64,000 bases of DNA from an uncultured Prevotellaceae bacterium (lineage in GTDB: Bacteria > Bacteroidota > Bacteroidia > Bacteroidales > Bacteroidaceae): contig CADADN010000010.1 of the NCBI GenBank assembly GCA_902786665.1, positions 1-64,000 on the forward strand. The letters run 5' to 3'. How positions within the stretch are numbered: the stretch's first letter is position 1; every line of letters begins with the position of its first letter. The translations under genes and the position numbers were made by a program. The notes beneath the pieces are model-generated. The model had not been told where the DNA came from and ran no database searches. It saw only the letters and a list, made by a program, of their open reading frames with translations. Positions 56,269 through 64,000 of this stretch are shown here, in pieces.

Positions 56269-59200
56269 ATGAGATTAAAAAAGTTTACATTCTTGCTGTT
56301 GTCATTGATGATGATATCAGCAACTGCCCTTGCGCAGAAACGGGTGTATTCCGGCCAGGTTATCGATAGCCAGGATGAACCCATTATCGGCGCGTCAGTG
56401 GTACAAAAGGGCACTTCGAACGGTGGTGTGACCGACATCGACGGAAACTTCCGCGTTTCTGTCGATGAAGGTTCCACCCTGGTTATTTCCTACATCGGTT
56501 ATGCCACCCAGGAAGTGAAAGCCGCCGACGGTTTGCGCATCGTGTTGCAAACCGACCAGGAGATGCTCGACGAAGTGGTTGTCATCGGTTATGGCGTGCA
56601 GAGGAAGAGCGTCGTTACCGCCTCCATTGCGAAGGTTACCGCCGAAGACCTTGAAGGTACGGCACCTGTGCGTATGGACAACGCCTTGAAGGGTCTTGCC
56701 TCCGGTGTCACCGTCACCTCCTCCTCCGGCCAGCCAGGCGCCGCTGCCCGTGTGCGCGTGCGTGGCGTGGGAACCATAACTAATAGTGAGCCCCTCTACA
56801 TCGTTGATGGAATGCCCATCGAGGGAGGACTCGACTACCTCAACCCCAACGACATCGCCTCTATCGAGGTGCTGAAAGATGCTGCCTCCGGAGCCGTTTA
56901 TGGTGCCCGTGCTGCAAACGGTGTCATCATCGTCACCACGAAGACCGGCAAGGTAGGCACCACCCGTGTGAACTACGACTTCTCCTATGGTTGGCAGAGT
57001 CCCTGGAAGAAGCGCGACGTGCTCAACGCCAGCGAATACGCCGTGATGATGAACGAAGGCAGGGTGAACGCCGGCATGGCCCCCATCTACGCCGACCCCT
57101 ACTCTTTCGGCGAGGGAACCAACTGGCAAGAAGAAGTGTTCAACGACAACGCCCCCGTGGTGAACCACCAACTCAGCATCAGCGGTGCAAGCGAGAAACT
57201 CAACTACCTGCTCAGCGCCGGCTACTACACCCAGGAAGGCATTGTCGGCGGCAACTATGACCGTTCGAACTACGAGCGCCTCACCCTCCGTGGCAACTTT
57301 GGCACTACCATCTTCGATGCATCCCAGGAGCGTAACTTCCTCAACAACCTGAAGCTCACCGCCAATGTCTCCTACGCCCGTATCAAGAGCAAGGGCGTGG
57401 ATGTCAACTCCCAATGGGGTTCGCCCCTTGGTTCGGCCTTGGCGCTGTCGCCCATCCTCACGGTCTATGACCCCAACCCCGAGGCACAGTTGGAAATGTA
57501 CAAGAACAACATCGACTACACCCCCATCTACGACTCGCAAGGTCGCCTGTTCATGGTGCCCGGCACGGAATACAACGAGATGGTGAACCCCATCGCCTCT
57601 CTCTCCCTTCCCGGTTCCCAGGGATGGAGCCACAAATTCGTGGCCAACTTCTCCGCCGAACTCCAGTTGTGGGACAACCTCAAGTTCCGCTCCTCCTATG
57701 GCGCCGACCTCTCCTTCTGGGGCAACGACGGCTACACCAAATTGTTCTATCTCTCAGGCAACAACAAGGCCACCCGCACAGGCGTCTATTCCGAAAGCGA
57801 CCGCGGCACCGTATGGCAGATAGAGAACGTGCTGAGTTATGACAAGGTCATCGGCAAGCACTCCTTCGCCATCATCCTCGGCCAAAGTGCCAAGCAGAGC
57901 AGAGGCTACTTCCTCGGCGGCACCGCCTCCAACATGATGGACCCCAACGGTTCAAAACCCTATATCAACTACACCTATGGCGTGGGCACCCCCGTCACCA
58001 TCGACACCCATGAGTTGATCTACACCGACGAGAACGGCAAGACACAGACGGTGAACGTCTATGACGGCTACACCACTAACATCAGCATCTATGGCGGCAA
58101 GAACCCCTACGCCACCATCTCCTCCCTCTTCGCCCGTCTCAGTTACAACTACGATGAGCGTTACATGTTGCAAGCCACCGTGCGCCGTGACGGTTCGAGC
58201 CGTTTCGGTCCCAACAACCACTATGCCACCTTCCCCTCCTTCTCCTTGGGATGGAACATCACCAACGAACCATTCATGAAAGACCGTCTGACATGGCTCA
58301 ACTCCCTGAAGGCCCGTCTGTCATGGGGTAAGAACGGTAATGAGAACATCGGCAACTTCCGTTACACCGTGATGACAGCCAGTGGCAACAACTACATCTT
58401 CGGCAGCAACACCAACACCACAGGCGTAAAAGCCAGTGGCCTGCCCAATCCCGACCTGAAATGGGAAGAGAGCGAGCAGTTGGACTTCGGCCTTGACTTC
58501 GGTTTCCTGAGGAACGCCCTCACGTTCACCATCGACTACTACAAGAAGACCACCAACGGCATGCTGATGGAGATGAACATCCCCTCGTATGTGGGTGAGT
58601 CGAAACCCATCGGCAACGTAGGCAAGATGGAGAACTCCGGCGTGGAGATGGAAGCCATCTACAAGTTCCATATCAACGACTTCAACTTCCGCATCGGCGG
58701 CAACCTCACCTATCTGAAGAACAAGTTGATAGAATACGGCAACGAGACCGGATGGGCCAACTACGACTCCTTCCAAGGCGCAGGCACCATCTCCCGTGCC
58801 CAGAACGGCAAGCCCTTCCCCTACTTCTATGGTTACAAGACCGACGGAGTCTTCCAGAACCAGGACGAGATTGATGCCTATCTGAATGCCGCAGGCGAGA
58901 AAATCCAACCCAATGCCGTGGCAGGCGACGTCAGGTTTGTCGATATCAACGGCGACGGCAAGATCACCGACGACGACCGCACCGACATCGGCAACGGCAT
59001 GCCCGACTGGACCTTCGGTCTGAACCTCAGTGCCGGTTGGAAAGGCTTCGACTTCAGCATGATGCTTCAGGGCACGATGGGCAACGACATCTTCGACGCC
59101 ACGCGCCGCACTGACATCTCTACGGTGAACCTTCCCTCGTGGATGCTTGACCGCTGGACAGGCGAAGGAACAAGCAACAAGATTCCGAGATTCGCCCTCG

Positions 59201-59481
59201 GCGACAGTCAGAACTGGCAGTCGAGCGACCTCTACGTCTATGACGGCAGTTACATGCGCCTGAAGAACATACAGTTGGGCTACACGCTCCCCACTAATCT
59301 CACCAGGCAGTTCCTCATCTCCTCCCTTCGCTTCTATGTGGCAGGAGAGAATCTGCTCACCTTCACCAAGTATCATGGCTTCGACCCGGAAATCTCTTCC
59401 ACGACAACCTCTCTCGGTGTTGACTACGGTGTATATCCGCAGGCCCGCGTCTGGACTGTCGGCGTCAATATCGCATTCTAA
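56269..59481 (+). CDS. SusC/RagA-type TonB-dependent outer-membrane transporter
   Basis: A protein of about 1070 residues. The ATG at 56269 gives a signal peptide (FTFLLLSLMMISATALAQ). A carboxypeptidase-regulatory-like domain covers 22-100 (VYSGQVIDSQDEPIIGASVV), with a TonB-box-like DEVVVIGYG near residue 105. Then a plug (VRMDNALKGLASGVTVTSSS) and a long outer-membrane beta-barrel follow. It imports oligosaccharides with SusD as a lid, using energy from TonB. It is the first gene of a locus with SusD, a surface glycan-binding lipoprotein and a GH16 enzyme. The leader carries a copy of the interspersed element. The substrate is probably a beta-glucan, from context. Confidence 0.92.
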   Translation: MRLKKFTFLLLSLMMISATALAQKRVYSGQVIDSQDEPIIGASVVQKGTSNGGVTDIDGNFRVSVDEGSTLVISYIGYATQEVKAADGLRIVLQTDQEMLDEVVVIGYGVQRKSVVTASIAKVTAEDLEGTAPVRMDNALKGLASGVTVTSSSGQPGAAARVRVRGVGTITNSEPLYIVDGMPIEGGLDYLNPNDIASIEVLKDAASGAVYGARAANGVIIVTTKTGKVGTTRVNYDFSYGWQSPWKKRDVLNASEYAVMMNEGRVNAGMAPIYADPYSFGEGTNWQEEVFNDNAPVVNHQLSISGASEKLNYLLSAGYYTQEGIVGGNYDRSNYERLTLRGNFGTTIFDASQERNFLNNLKLTANVSYARIKSKGVDVNSQWGSPLGSALALSPILTVYDPNPEAQLEMYKNNIDYTPIYDSQGRLFMVPGTEYNEMVNPIASLSLPGSQGWSHKFVANFSAELQLWDNLKFRSSYGADLSFWGNDGYTKLFYLSGNNKATRTGVYSESDRGTVWQIENVLSYDKVIGKHSFAIILGQSAKQSRGYFLGGTASNMMDPNGSKPYINYTYGVGTPVTIDTHELIYTDENGKTQTVNVYDGYTTNISIYGGKNPYATISSLFARLSYNYDERYMLQATVRRDGSSRFGPNNHYATFPSFSLGWNITNEPFMKDRLTWLNSLKARLSWGKNGNENIGNFRYTVMTASGNNYIFGSNTNTTGVKASGLPNPDLKWEESEQLDFGLDFGFLRNALTFTIDYYKKTTNGMLMEMNIPSYVGESKPIGNVGKMENSGVEMEAIYKFHINDFNFRIGGNLTYLKNKLIEYGNETGWANYDSFQGAGTISRAQNGKPFPYFYGYKTDGVFQNQDEIDAYLNAAGEKIQPNAVAGDVRFVDINGDGKITDDDRTDIGNGMPDWTFGLNLSAGWKGFDFSMMLQGTMGNDIFDATRRTDISTVNLPSWMLDRWTGEGTSNKIPRFALGDSQNWQSSDLYVYDGSYMRLKNIQLGYTLPTNLTRQFLISSLRFYVAGENLLTFTKYHGFDPEISSTTTSLGVDYGVYPQARVWTVGVNIAF

Positions 59482-59500
59482 CATATAAAGGACTACCATT

Positions 59501-61030
59501 ATGAAAAAGTACAATTATATTCCCGTAGCCCTGCTTGCTGCAGCCCTGACCCTGACCACCAGCTGCAAGGACAGCTTCCTCGAAGTGGAGTCGCCCACGC
59601 AGGACTTCATCGACACCTATTTCACCAACGACGAGCACGTGCAGGAGGCCCTTGTCGCCGCATACGACCCATTGGAGTGGCCCGACTGGGGAGTAAGCCC
59701 CCATGCGCAATACAATCCCGTGAATATCATGAGCGACATCATGGCCGACCAAATATGGGTAGGCGGTGCCGATAAGACCGACAATCAATTCTGGCACCTG
59801 ATGATGAACTACGAAGCCCTTCCCACCAATTGCATGATATGGTTGTGGGATGCCGCCTACAGTGGCGTGAAGCGCACCAACGATGTCCTCACCTATATCG
59901 GTTGGGCTGGAGAGAATATCACCCCTCAGAACGCCGCCTCCTACGAGGCCCAGGCTCGCGTCCTCAGGGTGTTCTACTACACCTGGCTTTGGAAGTTCTG
60001 GGGCAATATCCCCTATTATGAGACCAACCTGAACGCCCCCTACCTGGCCGAGCAAATCCCCGCTGACGAGGTCTATAACCACATCATCGCCGACCTGGAG
60101 GGAGCCATCGGTCTCAACGCACTGCCCATGAAGTCATCGTCAGAGAATTATGGTCGTGTGACCAAGGCCATGGCCTATATGCTCTATGCAGAAATCGTGA
60201 TGTACCAGAAAGACAGCGGCCGTTACGCCAAGGCTTTGCAATACATGGAGGAAATCATCAGTAGCGGCAACTACGCCCTTCTCGACGACTACGCCGGCAT
60301 CTTCAAGGAAAGTGGCGAATGGAGCGTTGAGTCGATATGGGAAATCAACTACAAGGACGACGGCGCCTACCGCTCATGGGGTTCTCCTCTGAACGCCGGT
60401 GGCACAGTGCTTCCACGCCTCATCAGTCCCAATGGATGGGCCGACGGCACCGACGGCCATGACAACGGTTGGGGATTCGCCCCTGTCCGCCAGTCCACAT
60501 ACGACATGTATGCCGATGGCGACACCCGCCGCGACGCCACCTGCTGGAACGCAGCAGCCGTAGGCAGTTACAAGCCCCGCTACCAGGACACCGGCCTCTT
60601 CCTTGAGAAGTATGTCGCCCACACCGGCGACAACAAGGACCAGATAGCCGATGGCGACCTGAACTGGAACAACAACCTCCGCATCTACCGTTTCTCAGAG
60701 GTTCTGCTCAACGCAGCCGAACTGTTGCTGAAAACCGGAGGCGACGCTTCCAAGGCCGCCGACTACCTGAATCGCGTGCACCATCGCGTCGGCCTGACCG
60801 ACAACGTTGCCGCCACCGAGGACAACATCCTGCAGGAGCGTGCTTTGGAGTTCGTTGGCGAAGGCAAGCGCTACTGGGACCTCATCCGCACCGGCAAGGC
60901 ATCCACCGTGCTCGTTCCCGACGCATTCGGCTATCGCACCAACAGCTGGTCTGAGAGCAAGAAGTATCTGCCCATCCCGCAGAACGAGATTGACGCAGCC
61001 CAGGGTACATTAACTCAAAACAACTATTAA
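59501..61030 (+). CDS. SusD/RagB-type nutrient uptake lipoprotein
   Basis: A 509-residue lipoprotein (ALTLTTSC, Cys22). TPR-like helices (about 50-350) carry SusD motifs such as YYTWLWKFWGNIPYYETNLN and ARVLRVFYYTWLW. The C-terminal RAYWDLIRTGKA-like segment is present as KRYWDLIRTGK near residue 455. It binds glycan at the surface and caps the SusC barrel 19 bp upstream. The pair is a standard polysaccharide utilisation locus core. Confidence 0.92.
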   Translation: MKKYNYIPVALLAAALTLTTSCKDSFLEVESPTQDFIDTYFTNDEHVQEALVAAYDPLEWPDWGVSPHAQYNPVNIMSDIMADQIWVGGADKTDNQFWHLMMNYEALPTNCMIWLWDAAYSGVKRTNDVLTYIGWAGENITPQNAASYEAQARVLRVFYYTWLWKFWGNIPYYETNLNAPYLAEQIPADEVYNHIIADLEGAIGLNALPMKSSSENYGRVTKAMAYMLYAEIVMYQKDSGRYAKALQYMEEIISSGNYALLDDYAGIFKESGEWSVESIWEINYKDDGAYRSWGSPLNAGGTVLPRLISPNGWADGTDGHDNGWGFAPVRQSTYDMYADGDTRRDATCWNAAAVGSYKPRYQDTGLFLEKYVAHTGDNKDQIADGDLNWNNNLRIYRFSEVLLNAAELLLKTGGDASKAADYLNRVHHRVGLTDNVAATEDNILQERALEFVGEGKRYWDLIRTGKASTVLVPDAFGYRTNSWSESKKYLPIPQNEIDAAQGTLTQNNY

Positions 61031-61043
61031 TCCGACGATGATT

Positions 61044-63431
61044 ATGAAGAATATAGCAAAACATATCGGTTGCATCCTGATGGCAGGCCTGGCTCTCGCC
61101 GCCTGCTCGCCCGACGACTATGCAGGCCTCGACCCCAACGGCATTCCCAACGCCTCCGATGCAGACATCACCATGGAGCTGGACCAGGAAATCAACCAGG
61201 TGACCTTGAAGCTCAACAACACCGCCCAATATCCCGTGTGGATAGTCGACGGAAAGACCTATTCCACACGCAACCCGTTCAAGAAAATCTATGCCAACTC
61301 CGGCGACTACTCCGTGGAATACCGTGTGGGCAACCGCAACGGCATCAGCGACGGGAAAGGCGTGAAGACCTTCCATTTCAACAACTCCATCGTCGACTTC
61401 TCCGGCTACGTCACCCGCATGGCAGGTGCAGAGGAAGGCGGCAAGCAATGGTATATCGCCAGCGCCGAAGCCGGGCACATGGGTTGCGGACCCTCGGGCA
61501 CCGACGGCACAGAATGGTGGTCGGCCGCACCCAACGACAAGGCCAAATTCGGTGTGTATGACGACGTGGTGACCTTCATGCCCAACGGCACCTATGTCTA
61601 TGACCCAGGCGAGGGCGGCACGATGTATGTAAACAAGGAAGCCAAGTCGTTTGCCGAGACCAACAACGGCACGGCAGCCGAAGACGTGATGGTGAACGTG
61701 GACAAGCAACAGTCCTCCTATGAATTCACCGTCCAAGGCGACGACGTTTATCTCGTCCTCCCCGCCCACACCCGCTTCCCCTACATCTCCAACGACGACC
61801 AATGGAACACCCCGAAGTTCAAGATTGTTGACCTGAAACCCAAGCATATGGAGTTGGTCTACGACAACGGCAGCATCGCCTGGCACTTCATCCTCGTCAC
61901 CGAGAAGAGCGCCGGCACAGAGGAGTTCAAGGGCTTCAAGTATGACAGCGATTGCAACATGTTCCGCACGGCACATTACACCAACACCTTCTGGTACGCC
62001 CCCGGATGGAACCAGATTGCCGACCCCGTGCAGACCGTCAACGGCAGCGCCTTCACCCTCACCCTCCCCGAGGCAACCACCGACAAGTGGCAATGCCAGT
62101 ACTTCTTCCACACCGACATGACCACCAACTCCTCCACCAACTATGACTTCTCCTGCGTGCTCAACTCCAGCAAGGACCACAACAACGTCACGGTGAAGAT
62201 TTGCGAGGAGACCGACGACGGACTGTTCTATTTCGACGAAGTCATCCAATTGAAAGCCTACGAGGACTATGTCTTCTACAAGAGCGACATGCCAGGCAAG
62301 GACATCAACAGCGTGAAGATTGTCTTCGACTTCGGCGGCAACCAGGCAGGCACCGAGATGACCGTGCGCGACATCGTGCTCAAGGAGCATGGCTGCGACG
62401 ATGGCACCTCCCTGCCCACGGAGAAGGAGTTCAACGGCTACAATTACGACAACGCCTGCAACATGTTCCGTACGACACATTATACGAACACCTATTGGTA
62501 TGCCCCCGGATGGAACCAGATAGCCGACCCCGTGCAGACCGTCAAAGGCAGCGCCTTCACCCTTGCCCTCCCCGAGGCAACCACCGACAAGTGGCAGTGC
62601 CAGTACTTCTTCCACACCGACATGACCACCAACTCCTCCACCAACTATGACTTCTCCTGCGTGTTCAACTCCACCAAGGACCACAACAACGTCACGGTGA
62701 AGATTTGCGAGGAGACCGACGACGGCCTGCTCTACTTCGACGAAGTCATACAGTTGAAAGCCTACGAGGACTATGTCTTCTACAAGAGCGACATGCCAGG
62801 CAAGGACATCAACAGCGTGAAACTTGTCTTCGACTTCGGTGGCAACCAAGCAGGAACAGAAATCACGGTTCGAGACATCGTGCTCAAGGAGCATGGATGT
62901 GACGATGGTGCTGGACAACCCGGTGCCACTCCCGGCGGCGGAGGCGACAACGTGATGGACTGGGACTACAACTCAGCCAACAACTTATGGAAGAGCGTTG
63001 ATGCATCCGACTGCGAGATGTTTTATTACTACGCACCAGGATGGAACCAGTTGCCCAACCCCACGCTCAGCCACAAAGGCGACAGCTACACCCTCAAGCT
63101 CACTGAAGCCACCACCGACCAATGGCAAGCCCAGATGGCCTTCCGCACCAACCTCTCCGCCAATGCAGGTGAGAACTACACCTTCTGCTGCCTGATGACC
63201 CCCAATGTCGATTTGAACGGTGTGACTGTGAAGCTGACCCAGACGGGTGATGACAACAACTTCTTCTTTGCCGAGCGTGTCAACCTCGCCGCCTACGAAG
63301 ACAACGTCATCAAGTTCAAGGCCAAGGCCTGTCCTGCCGACATGCCACAAATCAGCCTGTTCTTCGACTTCGGTGGCAACCCTGCCAACACAGAGGTGAC
63401 CATCAGTAAGATTTATCTCGAAAAGAATTAG
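61044..63431 (+). CDS. Surface glycan-binding lipoprotein with three repeated modules
   Basis: A lipoprotein of about 795 residues (LALAAC, Cys21). An N-terminal PKD-like segment (about 35-105) is followed by a beta-rich domain (to about 290). Then come three CBM-like modules: 61921-62424 and 62425-62928 are nearly identical (both 168 codons, differing at few bases), and 62950-63428 is diverged. Shared motifs are YAPGWNQIADPVQTV, EATTDKWQCQYFFHTDM and INSVKIVFDFGGN. It sits 13 bp after SusD, where SusE/SusF-type proteins occur. It probably holds glycan chains at the cell surface. An in-frame ATG at 61038 is also possible. Confidence 0.82.
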   Translation: MKNIAKHIGCILMAGLALAACSPDDYAGLDPNGIPNASDADITMELDQEINQVTLKLNNTAQYPVWIVDGKTYSTRNPFKKIYANSGDYSVEYRVGNRNGISDGKGVKTFHFNNSIVDFSGYVTRMAGAEEGGKQWYIASAEAGHMGCGPSGTDGTEWWSAAPNDKAKFGVYDDVVTFMPNGTYVYDPGEGGTMYVNKEAKSFAETNNGTAAEDVMVNVDKQQSSYEFTVQGDDVYLVLPAHTRFPYISNDDQWNTPKFKIVDLKPKHMELVYDNGSIAWHFILVTEKSAGTEEFKGFKYDSDCNMFRTAHYTNTFWYAPGWNQIADPVQTVNGSAFTLTLPEATTDKWQCQYFFHTDMTTNSSTNYDFSCVLNSSKDHNNVTVKICEETDDGLFYFDEVIQLKAYEDYVFYKSDMPGKDINSVKIVFDFGGNQAGTEMTVRDIVLKEHGCDDGTSLPTEKEFNGYNYDNACNMFRTTHYTNTYWYAPGWNQIADPVQTVKGSAFTLALPEATTDKWQCQYFFHTDMTTNSSTNYDFSCVFNSTKDHNNVTVKICEETDDGLLYFDEVIQLKAYEDYVFYKSDMPGKDINSVKLVFDFGGNQAGTEITVRDIVLKEHGCDDGAGQPGATPGGGGDNVMDWDYNSANNLWKSVDASDCEMFYYYAPGWNQLPNPTLSHKGDSYTLKLTEATTDQWQAQMAFRTNLSANAGENYTFCCLMTPNVDLNGVTVKLTQTGDDNNFFFAERVNLAAYEDNVIKFKAKACPADMPQISLFFDFGGNPANTEVTISKIYLEKN
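61921..62928 (+). repeat. 504-bp direct duplication within the glycan-binding gene
   Basis: AACATGTTCCGCACG at 61956 recurs at 62460 as AACATGTTCCGTACG, an exact offset of 504 bases. Most third positions are identical, so the duplication is young or is homogenised by recombination. The third module is much more divergent. Confidence 0.85.
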
Positions 63432-63435
63432 AGTT

Positions 63436-64000
63436 ATGAACAAAACGATGCTATACAGTGTCATTTTAGCTTGTCTCATCACTGTCGCCGGCTGCGGCGG
63501 CGGTGATGACGACAACAACTCCAAGGCAGCAGGCGAGATCACCTGCTCGCCCACAGAACTGACGTTTATCGCTGCCGGCGGCGAACTCCCTGTCAACGTG
63601 AAGTCAAGCGGCGAATGGTCGGCCTATGCCAGCGACAGCTGGTTGACCGTCACCCCGCAAAGTTCGATGGACAAGGTGGGCGTCCTCAAGGTGAAGGCCG
63701 AAGCCAACAACACCTACGACGAGCGCTTGGGCACTGTGACGGTGAAGACCGGCAATGTCCGCCAGGTCGTCAGCGTCAAGCAACCCGGCATCCCCCGTCC
63801 ATCCGTCGACCCGACGATACAGGTCCCCGATGGTTACGAACTAGACTGGAACGACGAATTCAACGGCACCTCTCTTGGCATCGACTGGGTCCATGAAGTG
63901 AAGAATGCCGGATGGGTGAACAACGAAAAGCAGAACTATGTCAACGGCAACGGCGTCACCGCCGTAAGCAATGGCACGTTGAAGATTACGTGCAAGAAGG
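63436..64000 (+). CDS. BACON-GH16 beta-glucanase lipoprotein, cut at the window edge
   Basis: The first 188 codons of a gene whose end lies beyond the window. A lipoprotein signal (ACLITVAGC, Cys20) is followed by a BACON domain (about 33-112): TCSPTELTFIAAGGELPVNV and SGEWSAYASDSWLTVTPQSS. After a linker, ELDWNDEFNGTSLGIDWVHE and EKQNYVNGN begin a GH16 catalytic domain. GH16 members of this kind hydrolyse laminarin or mixed-linkage beta-glucan. The catalytic EIDxxE motif would be beyond the edge. It starts five bases after the glycan-binding gene. The truncation is due only to the window. Confidence 0.85.
   Translation, partial: MNKTMLYSVILACLITVAGCGGGDDDNNSKAAGEITCSPTELTFIAAGGELPVNVKSSGEWSAYASDSWLTVTPQSSMDKVGVLKVKAEANNTYDERLGTVTVKTGNVRQVVSVKQPGIPRPSVDPTIQVPDGYELDWNDEFNGTSLGIDWVHEVKNAGWVNNEKQNYVNGNGVTAVSNGTLKITCKK

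Noticed and set aside
60882..62918. 678-codon minus-strand frame over SusD and the glycan-binding gene
   Set aside because: It is a shadow frame containing the same duplicated segment, in reverse, as the real gene.

Overview
The window comes from a Bacteroidota chromosome, most likely Prevotella or a close relative. This rests on repeated TAnnTTTG -7 promoter boxes (several with TTTG about 20 bp upstream), a SusC/SusD pair, a BACON-GH16 gene, a C10 (interpain/streptopain-type) protease, a GH97, DUF4153 and DUF4112 proteins, and lipoprotein signals. The genus is inferred; no rRNA or tRNA gene was seen. About 42 genes are supported, the last cut by the window edge.

Layout. 1-6.5 kb: a nested inverted repeat, a small acidic lipoprotein, an ECF-like sigma factor, an SDR dehydrogenase, a minus-strand GNAT-HAD-GNAT cluster, a DUF4153 membrane protein and a YbjQ-type protein. 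6.5-13.8 kb: a repeat-rich gap, a lipoprotein serpin, and a plus operon of a zinc-ribbon/SH3/SPOR membrane protein, a small papain-fold protein and a large C10 protease ending in a dockerin-like module. 13.8-19.5 kb: minus operon of RND adaptor, RND pump and a vWA lipoprotein. 19.6-30.8 kb: Na+/amino-acid symporter, GH43-like enzyme, DUF488-like protein, WYL regulator, an ADP-ribosylglycohydrolase/phosphatase fusion, CCA-type nucleotidyltransferase, RNase Z, an HD protein, an M48-TerB protein and a four-helix-bundle protein. 31-50.3 kb: secreted and glycan-active proteins (GH3 with DUF1573, CotH-like protein, a giant metallophosphoesterase/EEP protein, GH97, GH127, GH51) plus a D-Ala-D-Ala carboxypeptidase. 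50.5-55.7 kb: a Ser/Thr kinase, two small relatives including a chimeric kinase remnant, and a second CotH protein. 56-64 kb: start of a polysaccharide utilisation locus (SusC, SusD, surface glycan-binding lipoprotein, BACON-GH16), probably for a beta-glucan.

How the parts fit: GH43, GH127, GH51 and GH3 suggest removal of arabinose/xylose side chains from plant polysaccharide, while the terminal locus looks like beta-glucan capture and cleavage. Three otherwise unrelated secreted proteins end in the same dockerin-like calcium-binding module.

The most unusual layer is between the genes. Many gaps hold short tandem repeats of about 9-12 bp in at least five sequence families. In several genes the repeat itself supplies the stop codon, so unrelated proteins end in the same residues (I-E-N or I-E-D). 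Other recurring elements are a 73-80 bp interspersed element that lies in sense orientation after gene ends, hairpins with a fixed CTTGTG loop and co-varying stems, and a larger AT-rich palindrome. The coding candidates most worth following are the ADP-ribosylglycohydrolase/phosphatase fusion behind a WYL regulator and the double-phosphodiesterase dockerin protein.
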